A DNA stretch of 64,000 nucleotides from Cephalotus follicularis (Eukaryota > Streptophyta > Magnoliopsida > Oxalidales > Cephalotaceae): positions 307,480 to 371,479 of the forward strand of contig BDDD01000182.1 in assembly GCA_001972305.1 (NCBI GenBank). Direction: 5' to 3'. Below the pieces are notes generated by a model. It saw only the letters and a list, made by a program, of their open reading frames with translations, was not told the DNA's origin and made no database searches. This document shows, piece after piece, positions 35,676 to 48,512 of the stretch (position 1 is the first letter of the stretch; every line of letters begins with the position of its first letter). Made by a program: the position numbers and the translations under genes.

Positions 35676-36364
35676 AAAACAATATTAATAATATTTTTAT
35701 TCTAATAAAAATTTTAATTTTTAATAAAATAATCATATATTCATAAAAATAAGATAAAACAATCACAAATATCAATCATTTGTTAATAACATTAGATGAT
35801 TATTCTGAATTTTTAAGTTTATATCAGATTATTTTTGTGTTATTATATTTGATGATACTAATTTTAGGATTAAAAATAGGTGTACAAAGAAACATTGGCA
35901 TTGGAAAGTAAGAAAAAATGACTTTATGTCTTAAATGGTATTGCCATTTAAGAAAATTATTCAATATGACACTTAAGACTATTTGTTAGAACTTATTGAA
36001 ATATTTATTATTACTTATAATAGATAGATAAGTAAAAAATCCAATAAGTACATTTGATTGAATTTTAAAATAAACACTGAATAACACTTATTAATTCTTA
36101 TAAAAAAATAATTATTTAAATCACTTATTAAATAAGAAGAAATACTGATTAACTATTTGGATAAAAATATCTTGATAATAACCAACATTTATAGTTTACT
36201 CTAATTTTTATAAAATAATATATTCTTTAATATATAATTCAGAAGTTCAAAATGAGAAATTATACATATTCAGATTTTTTAATCAACACAGTTATCAAAC
36301 ATTTTTATCCATTCAGTATTCTGCATTCCGTTACTACTTCTTAACTATTCAGTAATGTAAACAA
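35676..36364. repeat. 700-bp repeat, right copy
   Basis: Direct copy of 26184-26887. Because it abuts the ATTAA duplication of A, it is the flanking sequence into which A was inserted or with which it recombined. It leads straight into the second G2 piece. Confidence 0.7.
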
Positions 36365-38672
36365 ATGCACTATGAGTGATAAATTGAGACATCTGGTGGG
36401 ACATTCATGTCATAGTACGGTCTGTGTCTGTGAGCCTATGTGGCTTTTTGTCGGTCTGTTTAACTTTTAGTCTGTTTTTTTGACATTTGTTACATATGTA
36501 TCATGACATTAATAAATTTCTATGATTTTATTCTGATGGTTTTCTGCATAAGAAATTAATTTTCTTTTCTATAAATTAGATGATATTTTACTGAAATTGC
36601 TGCTGAATTCGAAAAATAAGCCAAGTAGTATGTCATAAACATCCAATTTCTGTCCGTATCAGTTAAATTCTGGACAAAAACTCAATACGTTATGGTTGAA
36701 TTTATATATATATGTGAAATGCCATTTTTTATTCATTTTTGGCATTTCTCTCTCTCTCTCTCTCTCTCTCTCCCCGTCTCTCTCTTCCTCTCTCCCATTC
36801 TCTCTCTCTCTGTGACACTCTGCCACCGGCGTCATTGCCGAACCGACGCCAGCGAAGGCACCGGCATGACCGTCGTCACCTCCCGAGCACACCGGACCCC
36901 ACCACCGCATCGGTAATGGCCCCCGTGAGCACAATAGGCCGTTTTTCTCTCACCACCTATTTTGCGTTGAATCTCCGTCTCCGGTGATCATCACGACAAG
37001 GCGAGCCCAAATCCGACATCCTGGCTTCGCGGGGAGTCGAACGGTACCAGCCCCGACACGTGACGACGCCTACAGCGTAGATCAATGACGAAGGCAGCCG
37101 CAGTCAACGCGCAGTTCCGGCCAGATGAGGGGACTCCGTGACCAACGAGCCTCAGATCTGTGATCCCCGACCTCCGGTGCACCAGATCCGGTCTTCTCTG
37201 CTGCTGACCGGTTACCGCGCTTGGCTGACACTCACCGACCGGCAGCAGGGCGTGAACCCACCCGCCGGCAGCCTCCGACAACGCCTTCATAGGCGTCCAG
37301 CTTTCTGACTCTGTTTTCCGCATGGAGGTGATTCGTTCCAGTTCCGCTGCGAGATTCTGGCTCTGTACTCCGTTCTATTCGATTTCGATAAACTCTGAAC
37401 TTTTTTCTGTTGATTCTGCTTTCTGTTGAATTCTGTATTTCTGTATATGTTTCTGCGATATTATGAACTTGAATTGCTTATATGATCCGAAATTGGATAA
37501 CTTGAACAACCACTTGAACTTGCTTTAATGATTTTTGAAATGGTGTTTAAATTGAAGGTTTAAACGATGTTTTTTATAATCAGATTTCTGTTTCTGTCGA
37601 CCGTATAGGTCGTTATAGTTTTCTGTCGTCTGCATGCATCTCATTTCATAAAGCATTGCACGTCTTAGTACATGTTTGAGTTCTGATAGTCTGTTGTCTG
37701 TCTGTCTGTCTGTTGGTAGAGGATCCTGCCTTTGAGGTCGGCCATGGAGGCGATCAGTCGTGGGACTTGCTCGTCTGTTCTGTGAGTGGAACGTCTTTCT
37801 TTAACCTTGTTATTATGTTCTTTAAAATAGTTTAGATGTTTGAACATTTTCACTTATTTATTTATGTATCTGAATGAACTTGGTTTTATTTCATTTCTGA
37901 AATTTGTTTAGGTTTTAATGTCTGAAACTTTCTTTCAATGTTTTCAAATGCTCGCATGATGATAGTCATAGTATGACACGATTTTCAGTTATATCTATAT
38001 TTGATAAGAAAATGATTTCTGTATCTGTTTAAATCTGTTTTAACTCTGTTTTGACGGCTCTGCTGATTTCTGTATATGTTTAAAGTCTGTTTTGAGGAAA
38101 CGAGATTCTGTATTCTAAAATATGTTAAATATGTTTAGATGCATGGTGATCTCGGTATTGTATTGGTTATATATCTGATGCCCATGAGAGTCTTTGTCTA
38201 CACGTGTATGACCTTCTGTTCGGATGCTTTGACATGACGGTGTTACTGCCACTATTTTTGCTGGATGTTCGGCCCAACAAGACCCAGGCGTCAACCTTAC
38301 CTAGTAGACCCATTTCCTCTTTATATATTTTATCTGTTTAAACTCTATTAATTATTATATGTATATATGAAATTCTGATGATTTGAATCTGTTTGAAAGA
38401 AATGATCTAGTTTTCTGCTGATTTCTGGAAACATTGGTTTTATAAATCGGTTTTGAATTTATATTCTGTTAAAGTTGTTTTAATCTGTTTTAGAAATCAG
38501 ATTTTGGATTTTGTTTCTAGTTCTGAAATTCTGTTTCAGTTGTTTTATATTTCTGTTATATCTTTTCTGCAAAGATATGTTTATAATTGCGAGCAAAACT
38601 CTGCTGAGTCTTTTTGTTCCATCTCACTAGTCCTGTGGACTAACCCCTCCTCTGTTTTCTGTTTTTAGTTCT
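36365..38672 (+). mobile_element. G2, second piece: Gypsy LTR, truncated at the right
   Basis: Homologous to 34773-35432 at its start and then longer. It has a TATA-like ATATATATATG near 36705, a CT microsatellite (36747-36806), a GC-rich block (about 36815-37330), TCTG repeats (37685-37712) and a CTAACCCCTCC...GTTCTGGCAGG end region (38640-38672) of the kind seen near the end of Tekay-type LTRs. No TG...CA right end is reached before copy B sequence starts. The frames within it are by-products of the GC-rich block. Confidence 0.6.
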
Positions 38673-41600
38673 GGCAGGCTTGATTTCAAAATCCCACAGC
38701 CTCTTCAGGGCTTTGTACTCTCTCTGGAGTCAATGTGAGTTCTGAAAATAACACATTATCTTGTGTTAATGCTATTTCAGAGTTTTGTACACCACCCTTA
38801 TTTGCCTTTCTTTTTAGTGGTACAATATCTTTAGCACCAATTGGTTTACCACGTTTTAACTGTGGTTTAGACTTTAATATATTGATTGAGCTTTCACTAG
38901 CTTTAGATATATCAATTCTTGCTGGAGCATTCACAGCTGGTATATAAGATTTTACCACTATTTGAGCATCATTAAATGCATCTGGCATTTGATTAGCAAT
39001 ATTTTACAAATTAATGATTCTTTGAACTTGTAGTTCACATTCATTTGTACGTGGATCAAAATTATGTATTCTTGAAGTTTTTCATGAAATTTCATTTTCA
39101 TTTTTTAATAAAATGTTGTCTCCCCATAATACTGGGAAAACCAATTCATCAAAGTGACAGTCTGCATAATGTGTAGTAAACATGTCACATGTTAATGGTT
39201 GAAGATACTTTATAATTGATGGAGAATCAAATCCCACATAAACGCCAAGTTTGCGTTGTGGTCCTATCTTACTCCGCTGCTGAGGTGAAATAGGGACATA
39301 TACTGCACATCCAAACACTCTTAATTGGGATATGTTTGGTTCTTGACCAAGAACAAGTTACAATGGAGAATATTTATGATATGCAGTCGGTCTTATACGT
39401 ATAAGAGTCGCAACATGCAATATCGCATGTCCCCAAGCTGAAATGGGTAACTTTGACCTCATCAATAAATGACGAGTAATCCATTGAAGTCTGTTGATAA
39501 GAGATTCGGCTAACCCATTTTGGGTGTGTACGTGAGGAACAGGATGTTCAATGGTAATTATTGTTGCCATACAATATTCATCAAATGCTTTGGATCAAAA
39601 TTCAACAGCATTATCTAGCCGAATAGATTTTATAGGATGATCTGAAAATTGTGCTCGTAATTTATTTATTTGAGCTAATAGTCTGGCAAATGCAACATTA
39701 CGAGTTGAAAGTAAGCATACATGCGACCATCTTGTCGATGTATCTATTAAGACCATGAAATACCGAAATGGTCCACATGGTGGATTAATTGGTTCACAAA
39801 TATCTCCTTGAATTCTCTCTAAGAATTTTGGAGATTCTACAACCACTTTTGTTGTAGATGGTCTTATAATGAGTTTTCTTTGTGAACAAGCAATGGTTCT
39901 CATTATTCAATATCATTTTTTTATTCTAAAGTGGATGGCCATGTGAATTTTTAATGATTCAATGCATCATTATCACATTTGGGTGACCTAGCTATTCATG
40001 CTAAATCATGAACCATTTTAAGTCTATGACTTTTGAATCCACAATATTATGATATTCAATTACTCTAATTTTCATAATGTATAACCTAGAAGAAAGTTCA
40101 TGGAGTTTCTCCAATATTTGTTTTTGGCCGGAAGCATTACCAGTGATATAAAGATGTTCTTTGCCATTTTCATTTGTAGTTTCAATATAATAACCATTAT
40201 GACGAATATCTTTGAAACTAAGCAAGTTTCTTCTAAACTTTGTAGAATATAAATCATATGTGATGCGAATTTGTGTTCCATTTGATAACACAAAGATGGT
40301 CATTCCATAACCTTCAATTATGTATGATGTACCAGAAATTATTCCAACATTAGCCTTTGCTATTGTTAAATGTGAAAAATATTTTTCACTCTGGAGTATT
40401 GTCTGTGTTGTTGCACTGTCGGCTATGCATATATCTCCAATATCCATTGTATGATGATCTATAGATAAAAACACACATGTTATTAATAAATATAACTATG
40501 TTATATTTAACTTCATAAGCACTTTATTCAAAAATAATAAACATTAAAACAATAGCACATAACATCAACCGAGATGGAAGTCTTCGTCGACAATCACTTG
40601 ATTCATTTTCTCGTTTGGATCAGTTACGAAATCAGTAATGTCCAAATGGGTTATACCCATTGAACCAAAGTATGATTGCGTAGTTTCCAAAGGGTCACAA
40701 TGACCAATAAAATTTGTTTCAATTTGTTTGTCTTTCTCTTTTAGAGAAGCTTGATATAAGTCGACCTAATGCTTCGCTATGTGACAAGCACGGTACCAAT
40801 GACCTTTCATACCACATCGATTGCAATTACCCTTTTTATTTGGGGTTTGTTCATAATTACTGGATTGTCCAGGATTGCGCCACTTTTGACGTTGTTTTGT
40901 ATCAGGATTTTACCATTTCATGCTATTATTATTACATGCCCCCAAGAAATTTTGATTTCTTCCACTGCCACGTCCTCTTCCACGTCCTCGTCCACTCCCT
41001 CTTCCTCGTCCATTAAAATATGACGAAGTTGCATTTACCTCTGGTAAATGGGCTGAACCAGTCGGACTACTTTTATGATTTTGCAGGAATAATTCATTAT
41101 TTTGCTCCGCAATAAGAAGAGATCCAATTACTTCACGATATTTTTTGAACTCGTGTAACCTATACTGTTGTTGCAGTAACATATTGGATGCATGAAATGT
41201 TCGATATATTTTCTCTAACAACATATCTTCGGTGATAACTTCACCACACATCTATAGTTGTGATACAATTTTGAACAACGTGGAATTATATTCCGAAACT
41301 TTTTTATAATCCTGAAATCGTAGCTGTGACCAATTATTCAATGCCTTTGGCAGTACAATAGCTTTCAAGTGTTCAAACCTATCATTTAGGTTTTGCCACA
41401 GTTCAAGAGGATTTTTAACAGTTAGATATTCATATTTCAGGCCATCATCAATATGATACCTTAGGAAAATCAGCGCAGTGGCGCGTTCCTCATTTGATGT
41501 TGCATTATCTTCATCAATTGTCTGCCTTAATTTCTTAGCACTCTAATGCAGTTTCACATCAAGTACCCGTGATAGATAATTCTTTCTAGAAATATCAAGA

Positions 41601-41711
41601 GTAATGAATTTTCGATTTTCAATGTTTGCTATTTTTATACCGAGTCAAAAGATAAAATAAATATCATTTAAGCATAGTAAATAAATAAAGTTTACTGCAA
41701 TAAAAGAATTT

Positions 41712-41868
41712 TTGGGACCTCATTAGTGCAATTATAAGCCACGCTCGTTTTCCTCCGATTTAATCAGGGTATGAGACCACTTGAGCATAATGGGGCTTGC
41801 CGAGACTCGAACGTCGAATCTCATGTATGAACGAGCGACTTATTACCACTAAGTCACCACCTCAAGTG
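41712..41868 (-). mobile_element. tRNA-derived SINE in the leader of B
   Basis: Reverse complement of the SINE at 25968-26140, with the B-box-like block at 41801-41815 and the A-box-like block at 41848-41862. It has the same position in the leader and the same orientation relative to the Copia element. Confidence 0.7.
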
Positions 41869-42337
41869 ATAATAATAGTTTACAATTATAAATATATATA
41901 GATATATGATAATATCCTTACTTACATTATTAAATGGATCAAATATTAGATAATTACAATAATTAAAATTGATCATAAAGCAAATAATGTAAATATATAA
42001 AATAGTAAACGAGTTCTCACCTATACATCGTAAGGTGATACAGTTAGATATTAAATATATAGGTTCCCACTAAGTCTCGGACAATTCCAGTAGACAAATG
42101 GTACCTCAAAAATAGTAAATCACAATAATATTTCACACCAAGTATATGTTGATCCACACAGATAAGTAATATGCTAAAGTAATAATAGAGACATACGTTT
42201 TCATACACATAGGCGTTACTCCGACCAATCGGTGGAACAGTTAATCTTTCTTATTATATATATGTGTGTATACATATGTAAAAAACTAATTTAAATTACC
42301 TCAAATCTCAATTGGATAGAGTCTCGTACTGATAACG

Positions 42338-42552
42338 TGTTATAAACTTATAAGATTAACTAACAAAAGGAGATTGCACTATAAAAAAATCAAGAGAGAA
42401 TGAGAGAATAATAGATTTTATTATTATGAATTTTTTAATTTCTTCGTAACAATACATTTTTATTTATAGGAGTTTAAAGGAGTTGTTAGAATAATGCTTA
42501 ATTGAAAAAGTGTTTACATTATTGCAGGATAAGTTCCACCTTTACTATAACA
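42338..42552 (-). repeat. 5' LTR of B (215 bp)
   Basis: In element orientation it starts TGTTATAGTAAAGG, contains CCTATAAATAAAA and ends TTTATAACA followed by CGTTATCAG. It is related to the A LTRs but clearly diverged. Confidence 0.75.
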
Positions 42553-43444
42553 GCAGTCACTACCAGCTGCTATAGTGAGCACGCCTAAATCAATTATGGC
42601 AACTATGAAATATATCTTCTTACAAATGGTTTTTTTTTTATGTGTGAAAATTATTGGATTTCTAACTCTTTATGTGTAACATAATAAGATTCAGCTAATC
42701 CATTAACGTGACAAGGAAAGCCACATGCGCATCCCTATCCATATGTATACCAGTTTGAATTTCTTTTTCTCTGATAATGGAAACGAAGGAGTGGGTACTT
42801 TTCTTAAAAAGCAGTTTGTGATAATATTTTATTAATTCAATAATTAGATTTGTTGTTTTATTTATATAAATTATGGATATAAATTTTTAAATCAATCTGA
42901 AATCTATAGATATCATTTTGAATAAATTAATTTTTTATTATAAATAAATAATTTATAGAACGATCAAATTTTGTATATAGAGATGAACTAGTTAGAGATA
43001 TTCGATTGATCTGAAAATTTATATGCATAATCAATATATATAGAATATCAAATATAACGGATAGATTAAAAAAACATTGATCACACATGACCTCTCCAAT
43101 TGGACCGAAACTACTCCCAAAAAATGAATGAAAAAATATTACCCAAATTCTTTCTACTAAATCTCAAAATCTATCTTTCATGTCACATGATTCTCCTTCC
43201 ATGAACATCTATACTCAATTTTCACTCCATAAAAGAAAAGCAAAAGCATAAAACTTCATATATATGACAAATGCAATCACACATGATATATTCCCATTTA
43301 TTGAAGATTTTGTGCCAAGCATGAGACAATATTACCTGCTTGAAGAAACTATCTTATATATCAACTACATTTTCTTCCATTCTATATCACAAAGTTTGTG
43401 AGTTTCACCCACCAAACCTCTCTCTGTCTCTCTCTTTCTTTCTC
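42553..43444 (+). promoter_or_regulatory. Upstream region of the first TBL gene
   Basis: AT-rich sequence between Copia B and the start codon. A TATA-like CATATATATGAC lies at about 43257-43268, roughly 180 bp before the ATG. A CT-rich stretch at 43419-43444 suits a plant 5' untranslated leader. The 42880-43070 stretch resembles the short inverted-repeat elements seen in the TBL introns. No transcript evidence is available. Confidence 0.4.
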
Positions 43445-46400
43445 ATGGGTGCTTTTGCCATTTGTGCTACACTACAAGTGCTTTCTATTGTGCACCATGT
43501 GCATGAAGTGCATGCTTATAAGGTCCAAGGAATTGTAAGGAGTGATTGTGATCTTTATCAAGGGAGTTGGGTTAAAGATGACTCATATCCTCTATACAAC
43601 ACATCAAACTGCAACTTCATAGAGAGAGAATTTGACTGCCAAAACAATGGCAGACCAGACAAAGAGTATCTCAAATATAGATGGCAGCCAACTGGGTGCA
43701 AATTACCAAGGTACATATAGCCTTTGATCTTTTTTTTTTTTTCTCCATATTTTTATCTATTTAGTTGTGTATAATATCAGTGCATGTTGCACACCTTTTT
43801 TATTCGAATTTCAGCAAACAGTGATAGCAGCTTTTGTTGGTAACCTTTGTCAAGTTATATTGTCTGGTAATATGAAATAATAAAAGGGTCCTCATTTCAT
43901 TTGTATAGCCATCATATTTAAATCATATGCATAAATGGGTTTATATTGATTTTTGTCTTACCTGAGAGGGTAATTCTTTTCTTTTTTTCTTTTATGTTAT
44001 ATTTTTTTTAGATTTTGGATGCATCTGACCAAAATGCATATGAGATAAGTTGGCAATGATTGGTCGATGAGGCTTCTTTGGCTATGAAAAGGACAATACT
44101 AATTAGAATATTAGATATTGCTCTAAAAATAAAAGATAGAGATAATATACAAGAAGGAAAACATAAAATTTGCATATTACTTGGAAGTTTGGAAGAAAGC
44201 AGAATCAAATGACGAAAATTTTGACTAGATGGCCTACCTGTTTACATATTTTTGTTTGGTCGTTCACATGAAAGTGTGGATTCCCATATGAGTTACCAAA
44301 ACATGTGCTAACTTGGTTGTTTTTTTTTTTAGGGTGTGGTTTGCTTTCTTAAACCCCTCTATTCTAGTTGTTGGTGGATGAATAGTAAAATATAACTTTG
44401 TGTTTTACTACGAACAGTCTTACCACTTAAGTAATACTAACTTTCAATAACAATCCAATAGGGTTGATATTCCAAAAATTTTTACAAATAAATAAATAAA
44501 TAAAATAACAAATGCATTGTTTTTAAGATTTTTTTTTGCTTTGACCCTTAACAAAATTTATGAATTGACCCCCTAACTTTTGATCTGGATTCGTCCCTGT
44601 CCGCATGTGCTAACTGGTGACACAGGCAAATCAACAAAATACCAATCAATTGATGGCCCTAACTTTATGGAAAAAATTTTATGAACTCACAAAATTTTAA
44701 AAAGGATCTATATATATATAAAACATGTTAATGATACTTTTTACTAGTTCCTTTTCTTAGTGGATGAATCGATTGAATTTGACATATAGTCGATGTAGTC
44801 TTATATATGGATTTATTGAAATAATTATCCATCTCACATTGGTTGGGTATCAAAGGTCTTTCCACTTTAAATATTTGAGTGATCCTATTTCTCACAAACA
44901 TGTTTTTGAGGTGGACTATAAATCTTATCGTGAGAGTGAGTATTAGGATGATAATCTATCCCACACTTGTTGGGTATCAAATGTCCTCTAAAGAAAAGTG
45001 TTCATTTTTGTTATTAATATTGTGAAGCGTAAAGAGAGTTTTATTTTTTGTGAAGGTAAAACAACATGGAATCTTAATAAAACAGTTTTTCTTCTTCAAT
45101 TATAAAAAACATTTATTTGCTTGAGTTTATAAGTTGTTTAATTTGTGATTTCATTGTCTTCTTGGTAGAAACTAAACTCTCTTGATCCCAATTCCTTTAC
45201 AGATGTGATGATATTGACACATTTTGAATGCTATTTTGTTGTGTTACGAAAGTTTTTTACTTGACATTTAATAGGGGATTTATGTGACATTTTACAAGAG
45301 CATACCTACACTTTTTATCCAGCCTCGTTGAACTTTTATTCTCAGCCTTTCTCATCATGATAATTTCATACATAATGGGAATGATTTTGAGTTTTTTTTT
45401 TTTAACATTCTGCAGGTCACTTCTTTTCATGTATGTTAGTTGCCAGCACCCAGTTTTATCATTATGTAGCTTCTAGGTTGTCATGTACACCTTTCAAATA
45501 ATACACATTAATGATGCCAAATTAATAACGCTAAATTGCTTTCAACAATAATTGGAAATTTTTTATCTAATGCTATTAAAATTACAAACATTAATGCTGC
45601 TATTAATATATAGATTGCTTTTTTAATCCACATCTACTTAATTTGTATGCACAAATTTGTGATCCATATGCCCACTTGAGTTAGGCGAGTAATTGTGTGC
45701 ATTAATTCTATGTTATTAAAAGCTTGAAATGTTGCATTTCAATAAAGTTTTTTGACTACTAAGCATTCATTTGAGGAAAAAAAAAACATTATATATAATA
45801 AGTGGTGGCTATTTTCAGTTATTTTAAGAAATAGATGAGATTTATGATGTATTGGATAGCTAAGTTTCATTATAGAAGAGTTGCGTACACATAACGTTTT
45901 TTGAAGGGTCCTACATTTAACAGAAAATGGTTCTTTTATGGCCCATTTACAGTTGGATCCTCACATCCATGACTGACTTATTGCATGGAAACAATATAGT
46001 GTTGTTAAGTTGTTAGCTTTCATTTCTATAGACAATACCACATTATGCATTGGATGGACCACCACAACAATAAACATGATTTGCATGATGTAGGTTTAAC
46101 GGTCAAGATTTCTTATCAAGACTTCAAGGGAAGAGCATCATGTTTGTAGGAGATTCTCTTAGCTTGAATCAATGGCAATCACTCACATGCATGCTTCACA
46201 TAAGTGACCCACAGACTAATAAGTACACCTTAGTGAGGACTGGAGGGCTGTCAACTTTCACTTTCCTGGTGAGATTTCAATTTATCACTCACTACCTTTT
46301 TTATATAAGTTTTACTATGTGCTTCAGTTTACAATACTAATTTATCAACATGCAAACAGAATATGATCAATTTTATTACGTGAAATTCCCATAAAATAAT

Positions 46401-48128
46401 TATAATTAAAGTGTAAATACATTATGTATAAGCCATAATTAAGTATCAACCTTAAAAATTAATATAAAGTTTTGTTAAAAATTCAGGGACAATGAAGAAA
46501 AAATAAGAGCTCGCTCAAAGTGTAATTGTCGAACATTATACGAATCAACTGTGTAATTAAGATCTTCATGTTATATGGATTCGATTATTCTCCAGAAGAA
46601 AAGAATTCAGTACATTATCCAGTAATTATTTTATATTAACTTTAATTTCTTGATGTCGAGAATTCATTTTTCCATTATCAAGAAATTGATTTTAACTATA
46701 CTTGTTATTAAGATTGCCTATACTCAGAGATAAACCTAATTCATGTTATACTTCTGACTCCACTCTACTGTTTTCAACAATTATATATAAAATGAGTTAA
46801 ACTACAATTATTTATTCACTACAGGTGATTAGCAGTATGATTTAACACACATACCAAATTTGTAGGTGTACAATACCAAGATAATGTTCCAGCGAAATGC
46901 CTTTCTTGTTGACATCGTAACTACAAATATTGGACGAGTTCTTAAACCAGACTCCATTGAAAGTGGAAAATCATGGGTGGGCATTGATTTTTTGATTTTT
47001 GACACATGGCATTGGTGGCTCCACACTGGAAAGAAACAACCGTAAGATACTAATTAGTTATATTTTGGTACTTGATTTTTTCATTGCTAGTAGTTGGACA
47101 GTGCAATTTAATAAGCTACATGTACATTTTGGATCCTATTGTAGATGGGATTTTATTGAAGAAGGTAATGCTACGATCAAAGACATGGAACGCTTGGTAG
47201 TCTATGAGAAAGCATTGAATACCTGGGCTAAATGGGTCAACACCAATGTTGATGCTGCAAAAACAATGGTCTTTTTCCAGGGTGTTTCCCCAGATCACTA
47301 TGAGTAAGTTGTATACCGCCTTTAGCTTTTTTGGAAATATTACCCTTCACCACAATTATGGGTTTGTTTCCAAATAGGTTCCTTGACTTCATTTGTCTCA
47401 ATTTAATCCAAAACCAATTGGAAAACCACAAATATCACTAATGCATTGACTACTACCAACTTTTTTTTTTAAACTAATGAATTTGTTCAAGTTTCAACTA
47501 TTCTGTTAGTACGTTCTAGATCTTAAATCTCTAAGTGTGTGACCTCACACATTGTATATATTGGAGAAGCAAGCCTTCGAACTTGTGATGACCATAAAAG
47601 GACATGAGAAAGTTTAAATTTGAAACTCATAGTTAAAGATTCTAAGTTTTACATTCGTATCAACTTTCTTGATTCAGTTGGAACATATTTTAACACAAGA
47701 GGGTCGCTTCTTTAAGAACAAACAAGAAAAACAATAATATATTTTTGCTAATATGTCATTTATATATATCAATTTATTGAAACAGTGGGAGTGACTGGGG
47801 GGAGCAAAATTCTATGCATTGTGAGGGACAAAGAGAACCATTTTTGGGGGCCAACTATCCTGCAGGTCCTCACCCAGCAGAGTTAGTAGTAGAGAAAGTG
47901 TCACAAACAATAACAAAGCCACTCTATTTGCTCAATGTAACATATCTATCACAGATAAGAAAAGATGGGCATCCCTCCGTCTACGGCCACGGTGGTCACA
48001 GAGACATGGACTGCAGCCATTGGTGTCTTCCCGGGGTTCCTGATACTTGGAATCAACTCCTGTATGCAACTTTGATTCAAAATAAAAAAAATAAAAAAAA
48101 ACCATTTCCAGCCGTATTAATATTATGA
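43445..48128 (+). CDS. TBL/PMR5-family polysaccharide O-acetyltransferase, copy A (five exons)
   Basis: Predicted Golgi membrane enzyme that O-acetylates cell-wall polysaccharides; several TBL members are xylan acetyltransferases. Exons 43445-43710, 46094-46268, 46866-47041, 47145-47303 and 47786-48128 have GT-AG borders and give 372 residues. After a short hydrophobic N-terminus ([16 protein letters not shown]), the TBL domain opens with CDLYQGSW and [15 protein letters not shown]. The catalytic GDS motif is at 108-110 ([10 protein letters not shown]), WHWW lies in exon 3, and the DxxH motif is at 334-337 (DCSHWCLPG). The ATG was chosen by alignment with copy B (both begin MGAF). Layout and motifs suit the TBL37-45 clade. 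The last 16 residues ([10 protein letters not shown]...) extend past the usual end. Substrate cannot be told from sequence. Confidence 0.92.
44821..44987. repeat. Pair of 38-bp direct repeats in intron 1 of copy A
   Basis: ATCTCACATTGGTTGGGTATC (44830-44850) recurs as ATCCCACACTTGTTGGGTATC (about 44958-44978). The unit spacing is about 129 bp. It may be a remnant of a small terminal-repeat element; no duplication at its edges was found. Confidence 0.4.
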
Positions 48129-48240
48129 TAAACTCCAATTCAGGATGTATATATAATAATCAATAATAAAAATCAAGTTTCACTTAATTAATTGGATTAA
48201 CTTGGGTTAAGATGATTTGAGATTTATGGAATGTGATATT

Positions 48241-48512
48241 AGGCTTGTATAGAACTGAAAATGGCATACATGTTGTGGTGTCATTGCCAAAAATAATATT
48301 GAAAAATGGTCTAAAATGTTCTACAAAGATGTTTTGGATTTATTTGGGAAGTTGTATCCTTATAATAATGTGAGATTTTAGGCTTGTATAGAACTGAAAA
48401 TGGTATTATATGGTGCCGGTGTCATTGCCAAAAATAATATTGAAAAATGGTCGTAAATGTTCTACAAAGATGTTTTGGATTTATTTGGGAAGTTGTATCC
48501 TTATAATAATGT
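48241..48512. repeat. Tandem duplication, 139-bp period, behind TBL copy A
   Basis: The block from AGGCTTGTATAGAACTGAAA (48241) is repeated from 48380 with few differences, up to the CCTTATAATAATG end (about 48512). It begins 112 bp after the stop codon, so it may lie in or near the 3' untranslated region. Confidence 0.8.

Larger units (their letters stand above)
38673..42552 (-). mobile_element. B: minus-strand Retrofit-like Copia copy, 3' part missing
   Basis: In element order it has a 5' LTR (42338-42552), a leader with the SINE (to about 41630), gag (about 41620-40560, with a zinc knuckle near 40810 and a Gly/Arg-rich linker), protease (DICIADSATTQTI, about 40400-40440) and a GAG-pre-integrase part. 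Integrase (about 39900-39080) and the linker before reverse transcriptase follow. Reverse transcriptase, RNase H and the 3' LTR are absent because G2 sequence replaces them at about 38672. It is closely similar to C1, with several breaks. Confidence 0.82.

Noticed and set aside
43340-43444. Upstream in-frame extension of TBL copy A
   Set aside because: There is no ATG in it; the first ATG is 43445 and its MGAF start matches copy B.
44830-44850. snRNA promoter element (TCCCACAT-like)
   Set aside because: The words at 44830 and 44958 are only partly like the upstream element and no correctly spaced TATA box or snRNA follows.
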